This document shows, in pieces, positions 34,141-46,148 of a DNA stretch of 64,000 nucleotides (position 1 is its first letter; the number at the start of each line of letters is the position of its first letter). A model generated the notes under the pieces. The model did no database searches and was not told where the DNA came from. It saw only the letters and a list, made by a program, of their open reading frames with translations. Location of the stretch: positions 100,501,109 to 100,565,108 of the forward strand of contig CM075348.1 of the NCBI GenBank assembly GCA_037693485.1, written 5' to 3'. Source of the stretch: Kitagawia praeruptora. Lineage: Eukaryota; Streptophyta; Magnoliopsida; Apiales; Apiaceae. The position numbers were made by a program, and so were the translations under genes.

Positions 34141-37100
34141 TATCTTAAGAACCTAAGGAAAATAGTTGTGGATACAATTACAACTTTACCCTTTCCAACT
34201 CTCAGGTTGACACTTCAACCCTTTTGTTCTCTCACCTCGGTCTCGCCAACACTTTAATGTTGTTTCTCAACGCATGCTCTCCTCGACCTGTATTCCTTAT
34301 CGGTTGTTCTATGAATGAAAATTTCTGTCCCACTACTTATACGTTCCTCTTCTACCTTGTTCATAGTATCCCTGTTGAGTCCTTGTATCGTTGGCCCGTG
34401 AATACTTTGTGGTCGTGTTTTATAATCTAAGACAACGTCAATACGCATGGTATTCCTCATATTCCTTGGCTTGATTAGCACGCATGTGTTGCCTCCCGTC
34501 AGTCGTTACCACTTGCTATGGATACTATATAGTCTTCGGTATACGTCGAACCAGTTCAGCTACTATATCCCTCGTTCATTGACTTCTTCGTAACGCAAGA
34601 AAAGCGAAACTCCTTCTTTCGCAGTACGCTTTACAAGAGACGTCCTTACGTCCGCATGGCGCCGATCGTGATAACAACATTCGTTTCATGGGTAAGTTTT
34701 TATTCTCTACTGCCCCGTGAAATCTAAGGCACGACACTAATTATAAATTCGAACGTCTGGACAATTCTTCTTCCCTGTCCGTCAGCCACAGATCAAATTA
34801 GTACATACGCTCAATCTCTTTATTAATTATACTTGAAAGCACCTTCAATATTCGAAGTCTAACCTTAAGTCTCTATCTGACGTAATCACTGCAGAAGTTT
34901 TATATTGCACCACCATCTTTTACGTATATAAATCGATAATCTTCTAAATGGAAAGTCTTTCGTAGGTAAATCACTTGGTTCAACAATTATAAATCAACTA
35001 GGGCCATCTCTTGGCTCGGTCTTCGGCGACCTACTTATGAAATTCATTATAATTCTGTCCATGTTCAAGATTTTCTGCAGGCGGAATTAATCCACTAGAT
35101 CTCTATCATTCTGCTTTCGACATGTCGCGTTTGTACTTAATAGTTTGCCAATGCCATTCTTCATACCTGTCTGCCAAACATTCTCTTAATTCTCTATACA
35201 TCTTTGTCCTTCCCCATAATTTAGTCATTTTCCTCTAACATTATTCTTTATTGTATATACTCTATTTTCTTGGTCAATACTGACTGAATTCCAATTTCGA
35301 ATAATCCCTTCTATAAGTATCGGCCACCACACTGGCCTTTCTTGGGTCATAACAAATTTCTCCATTATACTCCATGCTCCCTTTCGTCACCTTCTCTTTC
35401 TTATGTTTAGTTCTAATATGAAGATATACTTATGGCACTTGTGGGAAAAAGAATCACACTTTTCTCATAAGGTTAACGTCTCAGTTTTATGCGTGAACGC
35501 TATCATGACTAATCCCCGACTCACGGTTAGTATATCCTATCCCGCAACCTTTATGTTGTTTAGAAGTATAGGCTATCATCCCCTTTCTACTGCATCAGCA
35601 CACCTCTTAAACTCTTGAAAGACGCATCATCGTGACTCTTAAAGTCCTCTTTTTTATCATCAAGTATAGCTAACAACGAGGTTGTTGCTAATATCTCATT
35701 TCATTCCAAAACTTTGTTCATTAATCCATAAAGGCTTCTAACTCATTAGTCAATCCACATGATACTACCAGAATTTATAATGTTTACATTAATGCGAAAT
35801 GCCGACTTTGGTGCAGTACAGAGGTCGATCTGGAGTTGGTGAAACCTTCTCTTTAACCTTATCTTTGAAAAACAACTACGCACTTTAACTAGTCAACAAT
35901 TCCTCCATTTCCGATAAGGGTTTCAGTTCTCGATGGTATAGGTAAGATGTCATGCGCTCGTCCTCTTTCACAACTGGCGCCAATCAGCCTGAGGCCTGTA
36001 TGCTGCTGCGATTCCCAATAAACTTGATTAGGTGGTAATCTCGAAGGATCATTGGGATATATCCATGCATCCATTTGCTATTAGGGGCCTTTTAAACTTT
36101 ATGTCTCGCTATGTGCATCAATCCCTTTTAGCTAAGTAAAGCTTCACATTCTTGCCACGATATTTCTTCCTTTCTTGTCCATCTCACTTCCATGTTAGTT
36201 TCCTCTAAGGATATGTCTTACATCGCAATCGATTTGAATTTCTTGGATCAGGAAAAGGCTTGGTAACTCCAGAATTCATTACTATAACATCCTGACAACG
36301 GTTGGTAGGAACGTACTCCCAACCACCTCATCATTTCCTATAACTTTCCTCACACTAATATTAAAGGTCTTGTGTTATGCCCCGACATGTTATTCCTACT
36401 TTAAATAATTACTCGGCATCACGCTCTGGCTGCACAATTACAACATTTGGTTTTTGATCTCATATTGGTGCAACGGTTCACAATTGTACCTCCCGTTCAC
36501 CTTAGAGTAATGACTTTTGAAAGGAATGGTTTCAAAATAACAAGGTCCAATAGATAATTTCAATAAGAATTCCACATTGGATGTTCCAAGAATGTTGATG
36601 GTTCCAAATACTAGGAGTCTCAATTTTCGGAGATGTAAGGATGGACAGAAAGAATACAACAAGGTTTATTCCTTCATGTCCTGATAATTTTGTAATGTGA
36701 TATCATAGAGAATGTTGTACGAGGGCAATGATTGTTGGATACAAAAGTCATAAAGACGGTCTTTATACGATTCTTACATCTGGTGAATACTTTTCCTCTT
36801 GAAAAATAGAGGATCTGAAAAGTCCCATTGATAAAGGTCAACCGATCGAAAGCAATTCTACTCTATGACAATAAAAATGAAGCAGTTTATCATTCAAGTA
36901 ATCTATGGTTTCAAATGAATCTTCATTATATGAATGAAAGAACAGAATATTCAAGTGACATAAGGTCTGATACGAAGATGGGTAGAATTCAAGTTGAGTG
37001 GGCGACCTCACTAGGTCTCAATCAAGTTATTCGTCAAAACTTTCATTATCATACTTTACCACATGCAAAATGCATTGAGGAATTGCTGAATGAATTAAAT

Positions 37101-39170
37101 TGGGAGTTGGACCAGTGAAACAATAACTAGTCCTTTTCAAGAAACACTAGCAACTAGCTAGACAAAATTTGCTAGTTCACTTATTTGAGACATCACCACT
37201 AGCTAGGACAATTAGCTAGGTGTTCTTCACAACATTACAATTTTGACTAGTTAGAACAATCAACTAGTCATTCATATTGACATATCGACTAGCCAGTTTC
37301 AATTGGCTAGAACGGAATTTCAACATCGTAGCCACTGAAGAAACTTTAGGCTACTCGGACAACGAATGGAAATAAGAAGTTATTAAGTTTGAAAAAGAAA
37401 ACTATAAAATCTGAAGAGAATGTTCTAGGTATCGGAACAATCGATAACCTCTCATCAAATATTACCTACCAATGAAACGGTCCACCCAAGGGTGCCTCCG
37501 TACACATGCTTTATCAGATCCTACAGTAGAATTAAATTCAGAATACCAATATCAAAATGATATCCTTACTATGATTTCAATGTACGACGCACAATCTCAT
37601 TTTGAATAGAAGAAAGGATTCATGAGGAATATCTGGATGTTAGATCATCCCTGTTCTCAACAAGTTGATAAATATTTATGGGCTCGACTGAAGAGTGCAA
37701 GTATGAAAGAAGTAGTCAAATATCAATATTCGTTTAGGAATATTCATTGATTAATTAAGGAAACAATTGTTGAACATTCCTTGGATAATTGAAAGAAAGT
37801 GTAAATAGGCCTGAGCAGAACGAAATAATTATAAACTTCAAATAAAATACTCGGGGATCAAATAAGATACTTTGGATGAGTCCCGGTTTAGAGAAAGTAT
37901 ATCACTGGTGGTTATTCCACAAGTTTGAAGTAGAAAGCTAGAAGGATTACCTGATATAAACTAATCGAGGTAACATGGTTAATGAAAAGTTTAAAATGAA
38001 GTAGTGCACCAGCCGGTAGTTACCAAAATGAGTTAATAATCATTCGTGCATCTCATTATCACCACTATGAGGGTAACTCCATCTCTTCGTCTTCGTAATA
38101 CAAGACACCAACTAGCGTGTCTCTCAATCATCATCTTAAAGTCATTTATCGAGTTGGGGTTTCACCAATATATCTATCATTTCCGTGCTTTATCTTGAAG
38201 ACCAAACTTCACATCATTTCAGGGACACCTGCTAAGTCCATAGGGTCCTACTTCGTGCCTTCTGACATGAATCACAAGTGGCCAGTTCCCCCTGGGAACA
38301 GATCAAAGAGATCTCTCAGGGATCTCAATGCAGTCCATAGGTTCAGTGGCGGTGTGTGTGCACGTGAACATACGTTACCAGCAATATATAGGTTTACAAG
38401 TATATATGCGTAGTCTCTGCTAAAATTTCTATCAAATAATTCCAGTATGGACTCACTGGTCTCTTCCTTTGGTAGACTCTGAGATCACTGTATCGCTCGT
38501 TGCAACCATATTCAACTTCACTAGAGTCGCTTTGTTAATTCTACTTGCTTGTTCTCTAAGTTGAACTACCATGCTCTAGCATCCGAATCATGCGTGGAAT
38601 TATCTAGCACGCTCATCTTATGATAACATTCTCGTATAACACATGTAAAATTTGCCATCAAGGGTAATGAAATCCACAACGGCATAATAACCACCTTTCA
38701 GGTAAACCCGTTGCTTATCAAAAATCGGATCTTATAGCCAAAGTAAAAGACTGTCATTATTCCAAGTACTAAGTACCCTTAATTATGTAGGGAAGTCTAA
38801 ACTTCTTGATTCTTAAAATGATGCCTCCTAAACTGTGGAGGACTATGGGCCACAAAATTTATGCCAGCCTAGTCATCCGATCATATTGGCAATATCGCCT
38901 CTATCTCAGTTGCTCTTGAGATTTCGCTCTGCTTCCTATATCATTACCTATGATAGGTCATGTACGACTCTCAAACCTCTATTCATCATTCTGAAGGTCT
39001 CTAAGAATTCTATCGACTCTAGTATAATACCTCCAGTAAACAATCCAGTCCATTCTACTCACCGGTACCTCTTCCGGTAGTCGAATAATAAGTTTACTAC
39101 GATCTCTTATGTCATTCTCCTACTTAGACTTAACTCTCAACACTCTCGTTTCTGAGTACTGTAACTTATC
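34141..39170 (-). pseudogene. Fossil gypsy interior, no readable genes
   Basis: No frame longer than about 100 codons makes sense. Around 35395-35490 the sequence parallels the RNase H segment of the Tekay element at 22370-22450 (GAAGATATACTT, CACACTTTTCTC), so decayed pol is present. A degenerate repeat built on ACTAGCTAG-type words lies at 37100-37330. Small ORFs here are chance. Confidence 0.55.
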
Positions 39171-39182
39171 TCTCTGATACCA
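39171..39182 (-). other. Primer binding site of the young non-autonomous element
   Basis: The minus strand reads TGGTATCAGAGA four bases inside the LTR, matching initiator tRNA-Met. It is intact, as needed for reverse transcription in trans. Confidence 0.8.
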
Positions 39183-39186
39183 TTTC

Positions 39187-42100
39187 TGTGACGCCCCCAA
39201 ATCCGAGGTCAGAGATTCAGGTCGTCACATCACCATCCAACCATATCATACCTGTATTAACTTTACAACTCAACAATACATCCATCCAGACCTCAATCTT
39301 ACGCACATACAAGTTAGAGCCTCAGAAACGATAATCAAAAGTAACACTAAATATTACAATACATCTGTACAATCCAGAATCTTACGCACTTCCACTTATA
39401 CAACTACACTTGAAGACAAGTCTTACTATTACAGTTGAAAGCCTATCAGACTTACTCTGTAGTATTTTTCAGGAACTAAATCACCTCCGGGGTAAATCTC
39501 CTACTCCTCTTCAGCTGGTGCGGAGTTAACCGACCAAGTTCTTCTCTTTCTGAAAAGTTTTTATAAAGCAAGAATGAGCTACATAATGCTCAGCAAGTTC
39601 ACCATTTTGGAAAATGATAAAGTGGTTTATTTTGAAAGCGTTCCCAACTGTATGGGTGTATATCTCAGATTACAAAAAAATAACTCGACAATATATATGT
39701 CCGAGTTTGAATAAAACATTTATACTCACTAAGGAGCTTTAAGAATAACATATGAATCCTTTACAAGGTTCTCATTTCAATATATCTCAAGTTTGAATAT
39801 ATATGTATATAAGCATATCATTTTCGGCAAAACACTCTACGGTTATCATACTGTACAGGGAATACGTTATTGCAAAACCTCTTTCCTTCCATTAGCTTAG
39901 GAGGTTTCTCATTCAAAAACATTTCATTCTTTTGAAATAATTGCAAGAGTGCACTAACACGTGCCAATCTTTATAGAAAATCTTGCAGTTCTAGATACTG
40001 CACAATATCAATATTTTCTCATAAAAAACCACACTATCGGCAACTTGGCACTTAGGCCCAAGAAGCAGTGTTTGAGTATTTTTCCAAAGTGGAGGATGGG
40101 ACTGGAAGAAAACATGAAAACCTGACAAGGATTGACGATGATCAGTCGCCACATCCAAGTCCAATAATCCGCGGGTCTTCTCTACCGGTAGAAGGATAGA
40201 AACTACATCCGTAACTATCCTCGGGTGAAAACTACATCCGTAATCACCCTCGATGAAAACTACATCCGTAATCATCCTTCGGCAACACCTGGGCCGGAAT
40301 AATAATTGATGGACCGCCTGGCTCACGGCCGCTTACACATCCCGGGAATCGTTCGTCAACGATTCCCACACCTGCCAGAGTCCCCTTTTTCTTTTCTTTT
40401 CAAAATCACTTTGATAGAAAACTTGAGTAGTTGAAGTTCGACCTCAGTCGTTCGATAATTCTTGAAAAACGTACAAGAAGCAAATGCTGACCGGGGGTTT
40501 TCGAAAAATGTTTTGGGTCCGAAAGAGTTCAAGTTTGAAAACGCTGAAGGTATCTTGGATTAGTTTTGTTTTTAAAATAATGAACGATAATTAATAAATA
40601 ATATTTTTAGATTTAATATATAAACAATTAGTAAAATAATTATTTAATTAAAATAAGCTTTCAATCCAAGATAGATATTTTTGAGTATTTTTAACAACGT
40701 AAAAATAATAAATACGTAAGTATACGATACTTCCCGAATGACCTTTCGGGTTTTTGTAATTTAATCATGATACAATAATATACCGCTCCCCGGTCAATAG
40801 TATATTTGGACCGCTACGACCTCTATTGCTAGAGTCGTTGTCCGAAGAAACATTTTCATTCTAAGTTCAAGGGTGTACAAACACATATGCATATATCTCA
40901 AACTTCAACATAATCTCATAAAGCATACGCATATAATACGTTCGGAACTACAAACACAACAGTGAAAATCCTTATATATAAGTTTTGAAAAGTAAACTTG
41001 CATGGGTAAAATCAAGAATATAATCTTTTGAAATTAAATACTTAGGGTTGGAAAACTTGCCTTGGTTGGGTTGGGGTGGTCGAGCGTGCGAATTCGAACG
41101 ATCTATACATAAACAATAATCGTTCGTTCGTACCTTAACAATTTCTTTCTAATTACGGGGTTTTAAGGGGATACGAAATTAACTTAACGACTTCGTCTTA
41201 TGACTCCCTAGCCCCACTATAGGTCCATGACATCACTCGTTTACGCTTGTCACTTACTCGACTTAATTTAGTTACCACGTTCGAACCATAACCATTAACC
41301 CTAGAATAATGTTCCACTAATCGACCTTTTTCCATTGCGCGAATTTTACTCTAGCATTTTTATAAAATCCAAAAATTCATATTTTAATCCAATTCTTTTT
41401 GGGTAGCCTTCACCACTGTATTACATAGCTTCTCTAATTTTTCCATGATCCCAAATATTTTTAAGGTGTTTAAACAAGGTTCACAAGGGGGTTACTTTAT
41501 GCAGTCCATAGTCCAGAAACAAAAATCACTCCTCCGGCCATAACTAAAAATACACACATCACCTAGCTATGAATCTTACATATCCAGAAACTATATTCAA
41601 TTATCTTTCCATCAATATAAGGTAGGACATCAGGGGACATCATTTGGGTGTTCAAAATCGTGCCACAACACAGGTCAAAGTTCCTGGATAAAATCAGCAA
41701 GCTCAAATCACTTAGATCAACCATTTATCATGCTTCCATAACATAAACACCACTTAAAACACTTAGATCATGACTCATAACACTCATGGAGATATATATG
41801 TTCACCATAGTCATAAAATTCACCATCTCAACATCAAAACCTAAGATCCATGTTATCCAATACACATACATCCAAGATAACCCCTAAATTGCATGGATCT
41901 ACTACCATACTACATGAACAACACATAATCAAGGGTGGTTTGAGATTTCATACCTTCTTGAGCTCCTAGAGACTTTGAAAAATCTTTATACAACTTAAAA
42001 ACACCTTAGATGGCCTCCTACAACACTCACAATGCAAGATCTAAAGGAAGAACAAACTTGGTTACTATTCATCCAAACTTTAACAATTTATAACTTGGAA

Positions 42101-42901
42101 TTGGATGGATGAAATGAAGTGAAATTGCTAGCATACCTTGATTAGATGATGTAGATGACCTAGGAATTATGGTATGAATTATGAGTGATGAGAAGTGGGA
42201 GAAAGAATTTTTCTTCCTCACCTTTTTGTTCTTGGCCGAGAGCAAGGTAAAGGGGGGGGGCAGAGAGTTTGATTTCTTTTCTTTTGTGTTTGTGTTGGTT
42301 GTGTGTTTGATTGGGTGATACATATAATTGTATGTACAAGCATGGTACACTAGGTATGGCTATAGGCATGGCTCTCATGTACTCTTGTCTCCACTTTTGA
42401 AAAAGTAATGCAACTAAACACTATTCATCTTCCAATGGCCAACTAGTTTGCTAGGTTTCTAACTACTTGGTTGCATGGGCTTGCATGCAATGCTACTCCT
42501 TGTATTATTATTCTCCCACCAATGCTTATTATCTAACCTTTAATTCGTATCGTATCTTAATTAATCTCTCGTAATAATATTTTGTCGCGTAAAGATTTCC
42601 CCTATAATTCCTTAAGTACTAATTGTGTAAATTCCTCTAATGTCCATAATTCCTTGTCATGATCCTTAATAAATCTTGTAACACTCTAATCATTCTCTAA
42701 TCCCAAGTTTTATAAATCTCATTAACAATAAGACTCCTGCCTTCACAATCTCCCTTTTTATCTTACATAGGGAATACAACAACACAGTTTCTCAGACAAT
42801 AAATTCTATTAATCACCGGGATGACCAGAAAGGTTCCATATTGACATTGTCACAAGATATTAAATAAAATAAAAATATTACCAAAAATTAGGGTTCTTAC
42901 A
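39187..42901 (-). repeat. 5' LTR of the young non-autonomous element
   Basis: 3715 bp. Differences from the left copy seen by eye include A/G near 39518, C/A near 40023, A/C near 40390, A/C near 41129 and one inserted C after the G run near 42261. Confidence 0.92.
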
Positions 42902-42906
42902 TACTG

Positions 42907-42958
42907 CATTATAGCACCAACCATATCACCCTCACAATATAGAACCATGGCAAGGTAG
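42907..42958 (-). pseudogene. Captured CLU/FRIENDLY-type TPR exon, 5' part
   Basis: After an AG acceptor (TTTATAG) the frame reads YLAMVLYCEGDMVGAIMQ. This matches the TPR region of clustered-mitochondria (CLU/FRIENDLY) proteins, which handle mitochondrial distribution. The exon is interrupted by the nested LTR element at its TACTG target site and continues at 29693. Confidence 0.65.
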
Positions 42959-43436
42959 CTATAAAGAAGAAAGTCACAGTATTAAATTTGGAACAATAAC
43001 TTTGTTTAAAATAAAGGCAAGCAACAACCGAACAACCAGTTTTGTATTAGAAAAAGTTGCATTGACTAGAGATAGAGAGATCTGGGAAAAACTTGGCTAA
43101 CATCAAAAGATTGCTTTTAAGAAAAAAATTAGAACAAAATGTCAACAAACTGTAAGCAAGGTAATATTTTGGAGGAAAGCTGCTTTGTGCTTATTACAAA
43201 GATATGTGAACAAAGTATCAATAAGAAGCAATGTGTCGAAGTGGCATGTCATGTATTTTGAAGCACAGACCCAACAGATGTAACCAGCTACACAAAACTT
43301 GGAAAGAAGAACAGTCTATTTTCAACAACAATGATTAAAAAGGCAGGATCTCAAGCATAATTATATCATCGATCAAGAACATACCGAACCATGATATATT
43401 AAGAGTTATGGTAGCTTGAAATGATAAGAAACGTGC
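42959..43436. other. CACTA interior, intron-like sequence
   Basis: AT-rich sequence between the SnRK2-like and CLU-like exons, bounded by splice-type motifs on both sides. It may be an intron of the chimeric transcript. No ORF. Confidence 0.35.
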
Positions 43437-43511
43437 CTCCTTAAATCTTACTACATTTGGGTGCCTTATTTCCTTATGGTTAATGATTTCTCGCGCAACA
43501 TTCTCATTCAC
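43437..43511 (-). pseudogene. Captured SnRK2 exon: alpha-C helix region
   Basis: It encodes VNENVAREIINHKEIRHPNVV then RFKE, matching the SnRK2 exon that follows the VAVK exon. The donor after it reads GAG|GCACGT, a GC donor where GT is usual. Confidence 0.75.
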
Positions 43512-45042
43512 CTAAGTACAAACAAATAATTGAGCTCAATCCAGTGAAAACTTATCAAATCTGACAAGTTTCTCGTGTAAAAGTATTGTGAACCTTGTCA
43601 TCTCTAACAGTTATTTCAATAAAGATTCAAACGAAAGTTCAATGGAGTTATCATCTAATTAATAATTTTGATGTGAAAAGGAAAGAAGAAGATGGCCTAC
43701 CTTGGGTCCTCTTTCAATAAATTTTACTGCAACTAGTTCTTTAGTTTCCATATCCCTCATAAGCTTGGCCAAACCAAAACTCCCAACCTCGATATCCCTG
43801 AGAGCTGTGTTAACAGAGATGTACTACAAGAAGCAAATCATGCAATACCAGCATCAGATGCAAAATTATTATTTTTTCCATACTTTTGGCTTCTTATAGG
43901 AAGCTAAGGAAAATAATGGAGATTATCATTACATTGTCAGCTCAAATAGTACCCTTCAGTGCTACTCTAGTAGGTTAACGTGGGTGGTAAACATGGTATT
44001 TATCTTATATAGTTTGGCGGAACAGTTACGGTGATTTCCTAAAAAGCGTGCAAATCGTATCTAATGTTCATTATTAATACAAACTTACCATCCCCAGTAG
44101 GGCTAGAAACATCAGTTTGCAATTCATTTTGCTTCTTTCCATGTGAACGGACACAAGTCTTGGTATGCGCAGATTCCCGAGGCAACTTGTTAGATTTTCC
44201 TGTGTCACCTAAACCGAGTAACTTACTTGAAGAACTGAGTAGATGATTTAGTGTCTGTTCCAGCAAAGTTTGCTGCCAATATAAAGGGGAATAACTATGT
44301 TAGGTAAATATTAGCAATGAACAAATCACCATTTTGGTGTCCTAAATTAATGCGGAAGTCAGGTTAACATGGAAGCCGCAGATGCAAGCAAATTAACACA
44401 TGCAATTATTGTCTTTGCTGAAGGTATAGTATAAAAATATTTTCCAGATACGGAAGCTGCATTTGCAAGCATCTTAACAGTGTCATTATTATCTTTGCTG
44501 ATAGTACAATATACTGATATAGTGCAAATTTTCAAATATTTTGATATATTCAGATTAACAGTCGATTTAAGTATCACAACGTCAGACAAGTCCTACAGAA
44601 GCACAACGTTAGACAGGTCCTACCGAAGCACTAGTGATATAATATCAGAATCTAACAATAAATGATCAGAATTTCAATTTTCACATATAATAAAATGAGA
44701 AAAATTGTCAATTGCCTCTAGTTCTCAAAAACCAAATTATGAACTATTACAATTTACAAGTACACAACATAAAATCTCAAGCTGAAATTTTATATATAAA
44801 TATTTGCAGGGAGCATTAGAAAAAGATAATAAGTTATGACTTACCTCAGAAGATGAACTCCCAGAGCAATTATTCGGCTTTGTACCTTGTTTGTTACTGC
44901 CTTTAAAGGACATATGCAGAGCAAGTGCTGTATAAGCTAAAAGTGGATGTACATCTTTTTCTTTCCTTTTCACATCAAAATTATTAATTCTCTCAGATGA
45001 TCCAGAAGCTCTTTTCCTCTGTACTACTTTCTTAATCGCCAT
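43437..45042 (-). CDS. Chimeric four-exon gene model inside the CACTA element, with SnRK2 kinase N-lobe segment
   Basis: Exons on the minus strand: 45042-44845, 44272-44089, 43804-43701, 43511-43437. Introns start GT (GC in the last case) and end AG. Phases match at every join, giving 187 codons in one frame. Exons 1-2 encode a basic, Ser-rich stretch starting MAIKKVVQRKRASGSSE that I do not recognise. Exons 3-4 encode DIEVGSFGLAKLMRD, ELVAVKFIERG and REIINHKEIRHPNVVRFKE. These are the glycine loop, the VAVK lysine and the alpha-C helix region of SnRK2 protein kinases. The catalytic loop is missing, so it cannot be an active kinase. Beyond exon 4 the end is unresolved. A GA-rich leader (45140-45165) could be the 5' UTR. 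Expression is unknown. Confidence 0.5.
43701..43804 (-). pseudogene. Captured SnRK2 exon: glycine loop and VAVK lysine
   Basis: The exon reads RDIEVGSFGLAKLMRD and TKELVAVKFIERG in one frame, flanked by AG and GT. SnRK2 kinases have KDIGSGNFGVARLMRD at this point, so the match is close. The first loop glycine is replaced (IEVGSFG), which would weaken ATP binding. The exon structure with intron shows capture at DNA level, not from mRNA. Confidence 0.75.
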
Positions 45043-46138
45043 CTACTTCACCAAAACCTTTCAAATTCAACAATTTCAAATCATAAACACACAATACATA
45101 CATAAACACATATATACAAAAACATAAAAACACAAATATATATATAGAGGGAGAGAGAGAGAGATGAAATCGCGGAGGTTTCTAATTGAGATTCGTCGAC
45201 AAGCATATCGAAATCAACATTATGATAATATTCAGGCTAGAAAAATGAATGGAATCGGAGCGAGAGAGACGGAACAAGGTAATAATAACGATGTAGATTG
45301 AAAGAGTGAAACTCCGTAGATAGAGATAAACGAATTTTAGTGTTTGAACAGAGGGAGTTGGGGTGGGCAGGGACTGAGATGCAGTGGGTTGTGATGAGGG
45401 ATTTGTGGGAAGAGGGGTGTGGGTGTGGATTTGTAATCGGAAAATTAGGGATTTGCATAGATGAGTGTATGTTTGTGAAATGGGGGAAATAAACGGAGAG
45501 AGTTATGTGAGAAGGGGGAAAAATGCAGAGTTGATTTTTGGTTTGGGGGGAAATTGTCCCGCTCTTAACATTTTCACCTTGTAAAATGTGTCTTTTAATT
45601 CCTTTTAATCCTTAATCCTTAATATTACAATTCCTTTTTATTTGTTGATGTTAAGTTATAACAAAAGATTAGTTATTTTAGTTAAATTGTAATAATCTAT
45701 AATTATTGCAAGCTGTTATTTCCTATAATAAAATTTTTATTGATTTAATCAAAATTTATTAGTTTTTCTATGTTACTTTATTTTAAAACCTATTAATTTG
45801 AATTTGTTGAAAATATTTTAATTTTTAAAAATAATAATAATCGATTTATTTGATGGACTATTACGTTTTAAAATGATTACTTCAACGATTTTGTTAAAAT
45901 TAATTATTTTTAAAGTTAAATAATTATTAAATCATTAATTTTAAATAAAATAAAAATTTTGTTCATGAATACTCTATGGTAACACATCTCATGGTGTTAC
46001 CCATTGTAACACCTTTTATAACTATAGTAACATACTTCTATGGATATGGTAACACCACAATCAAAAGGTTGCGATAGGTCAAAATTTTCATAGCTATGGT
46101 AACACCCCTGCCAAAAGGTTGCTATAGGCCATCTATGG
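45043..46138. promoter_or_regulatory. Upstream region of the chimeric gene and right subterminal part of the CACTA element
   Basis: 45043-45540 is balanced in composition with a GA microsatellite (45149-45163), like a plant 5' UTR/promoter on the minus strand. 45590-45960 is AT-rich. 45965-46130 holds the subterminal CTATGGTAACAC-type repeats. Confidence 0.4.
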
Positions 46139-46148
46139 CATAGTGTTG

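Larger units (their letters stand above)
29694..42901 (-). mobile_element. Young non-autonomous LTR element with fossil Tekay-like interior (LARD-like)
   Basis: Two LTRs of about 3.7 kb begin TGTGACGCCCCC and end GTTCTTACA, flanked by a perfect TACTG duplication (29689-29693 and 42902-42906). On the minus strand the primer binding site follows the right LTR and a polypurine tract precedes the left LTR. By eye the LTRs differ at about ten bases and one indel. The 5.8-kb interior has only a short integrase C-terminus in frame and otherwise unreadable remnants. Proteins must come in trans. It inserted into the CACTA element. Confidence 0.9.
28745..46145 (-). mobile_element. CACTA transposon carrying captured host exons, split by a nested LTR element
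   Basis: The left end reads CACTACGCCATAGATGGCC and the right end GGCCATCTATGGCATAGTG. These are inverted repeats of about 28 bp with the CACTA/TAGTG termini and a 3-bp TTG duplication (28742-28744 and 46146-46148). Subterminal motifs of the type CTATGGTAACAC recur in both orientations at both ends, as expected for transposase binding. Without the nested LTR element it is about 4.2 kb. I find no TnpA/TnpD-like transposase, so it is non-autonomous. The interior carries exons of SnRK2, CLU-type and unrecognised genes, all on the minus strand. Confidence 0.88.

Noticed and set aside
36828..37118. 96-aa plus-strand ORF in the fossil interior
   Set aside because: No motif and opposite to the element; the surrounding sequence is decayed pol, so chance is most likely.
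39171..39182. tRNA-like motif TGGTATCAGAG as a tRNA gene
   Set aside because: It is a primer binding site placed next to an LTR; no cloverleaf is present. The same applies at 9231 and 52593.
44359..44665. Short ORFs on both strands in the CACTA interior
   Set aside because: They fall in the predicted intron of the chimeric gene and have no motif.
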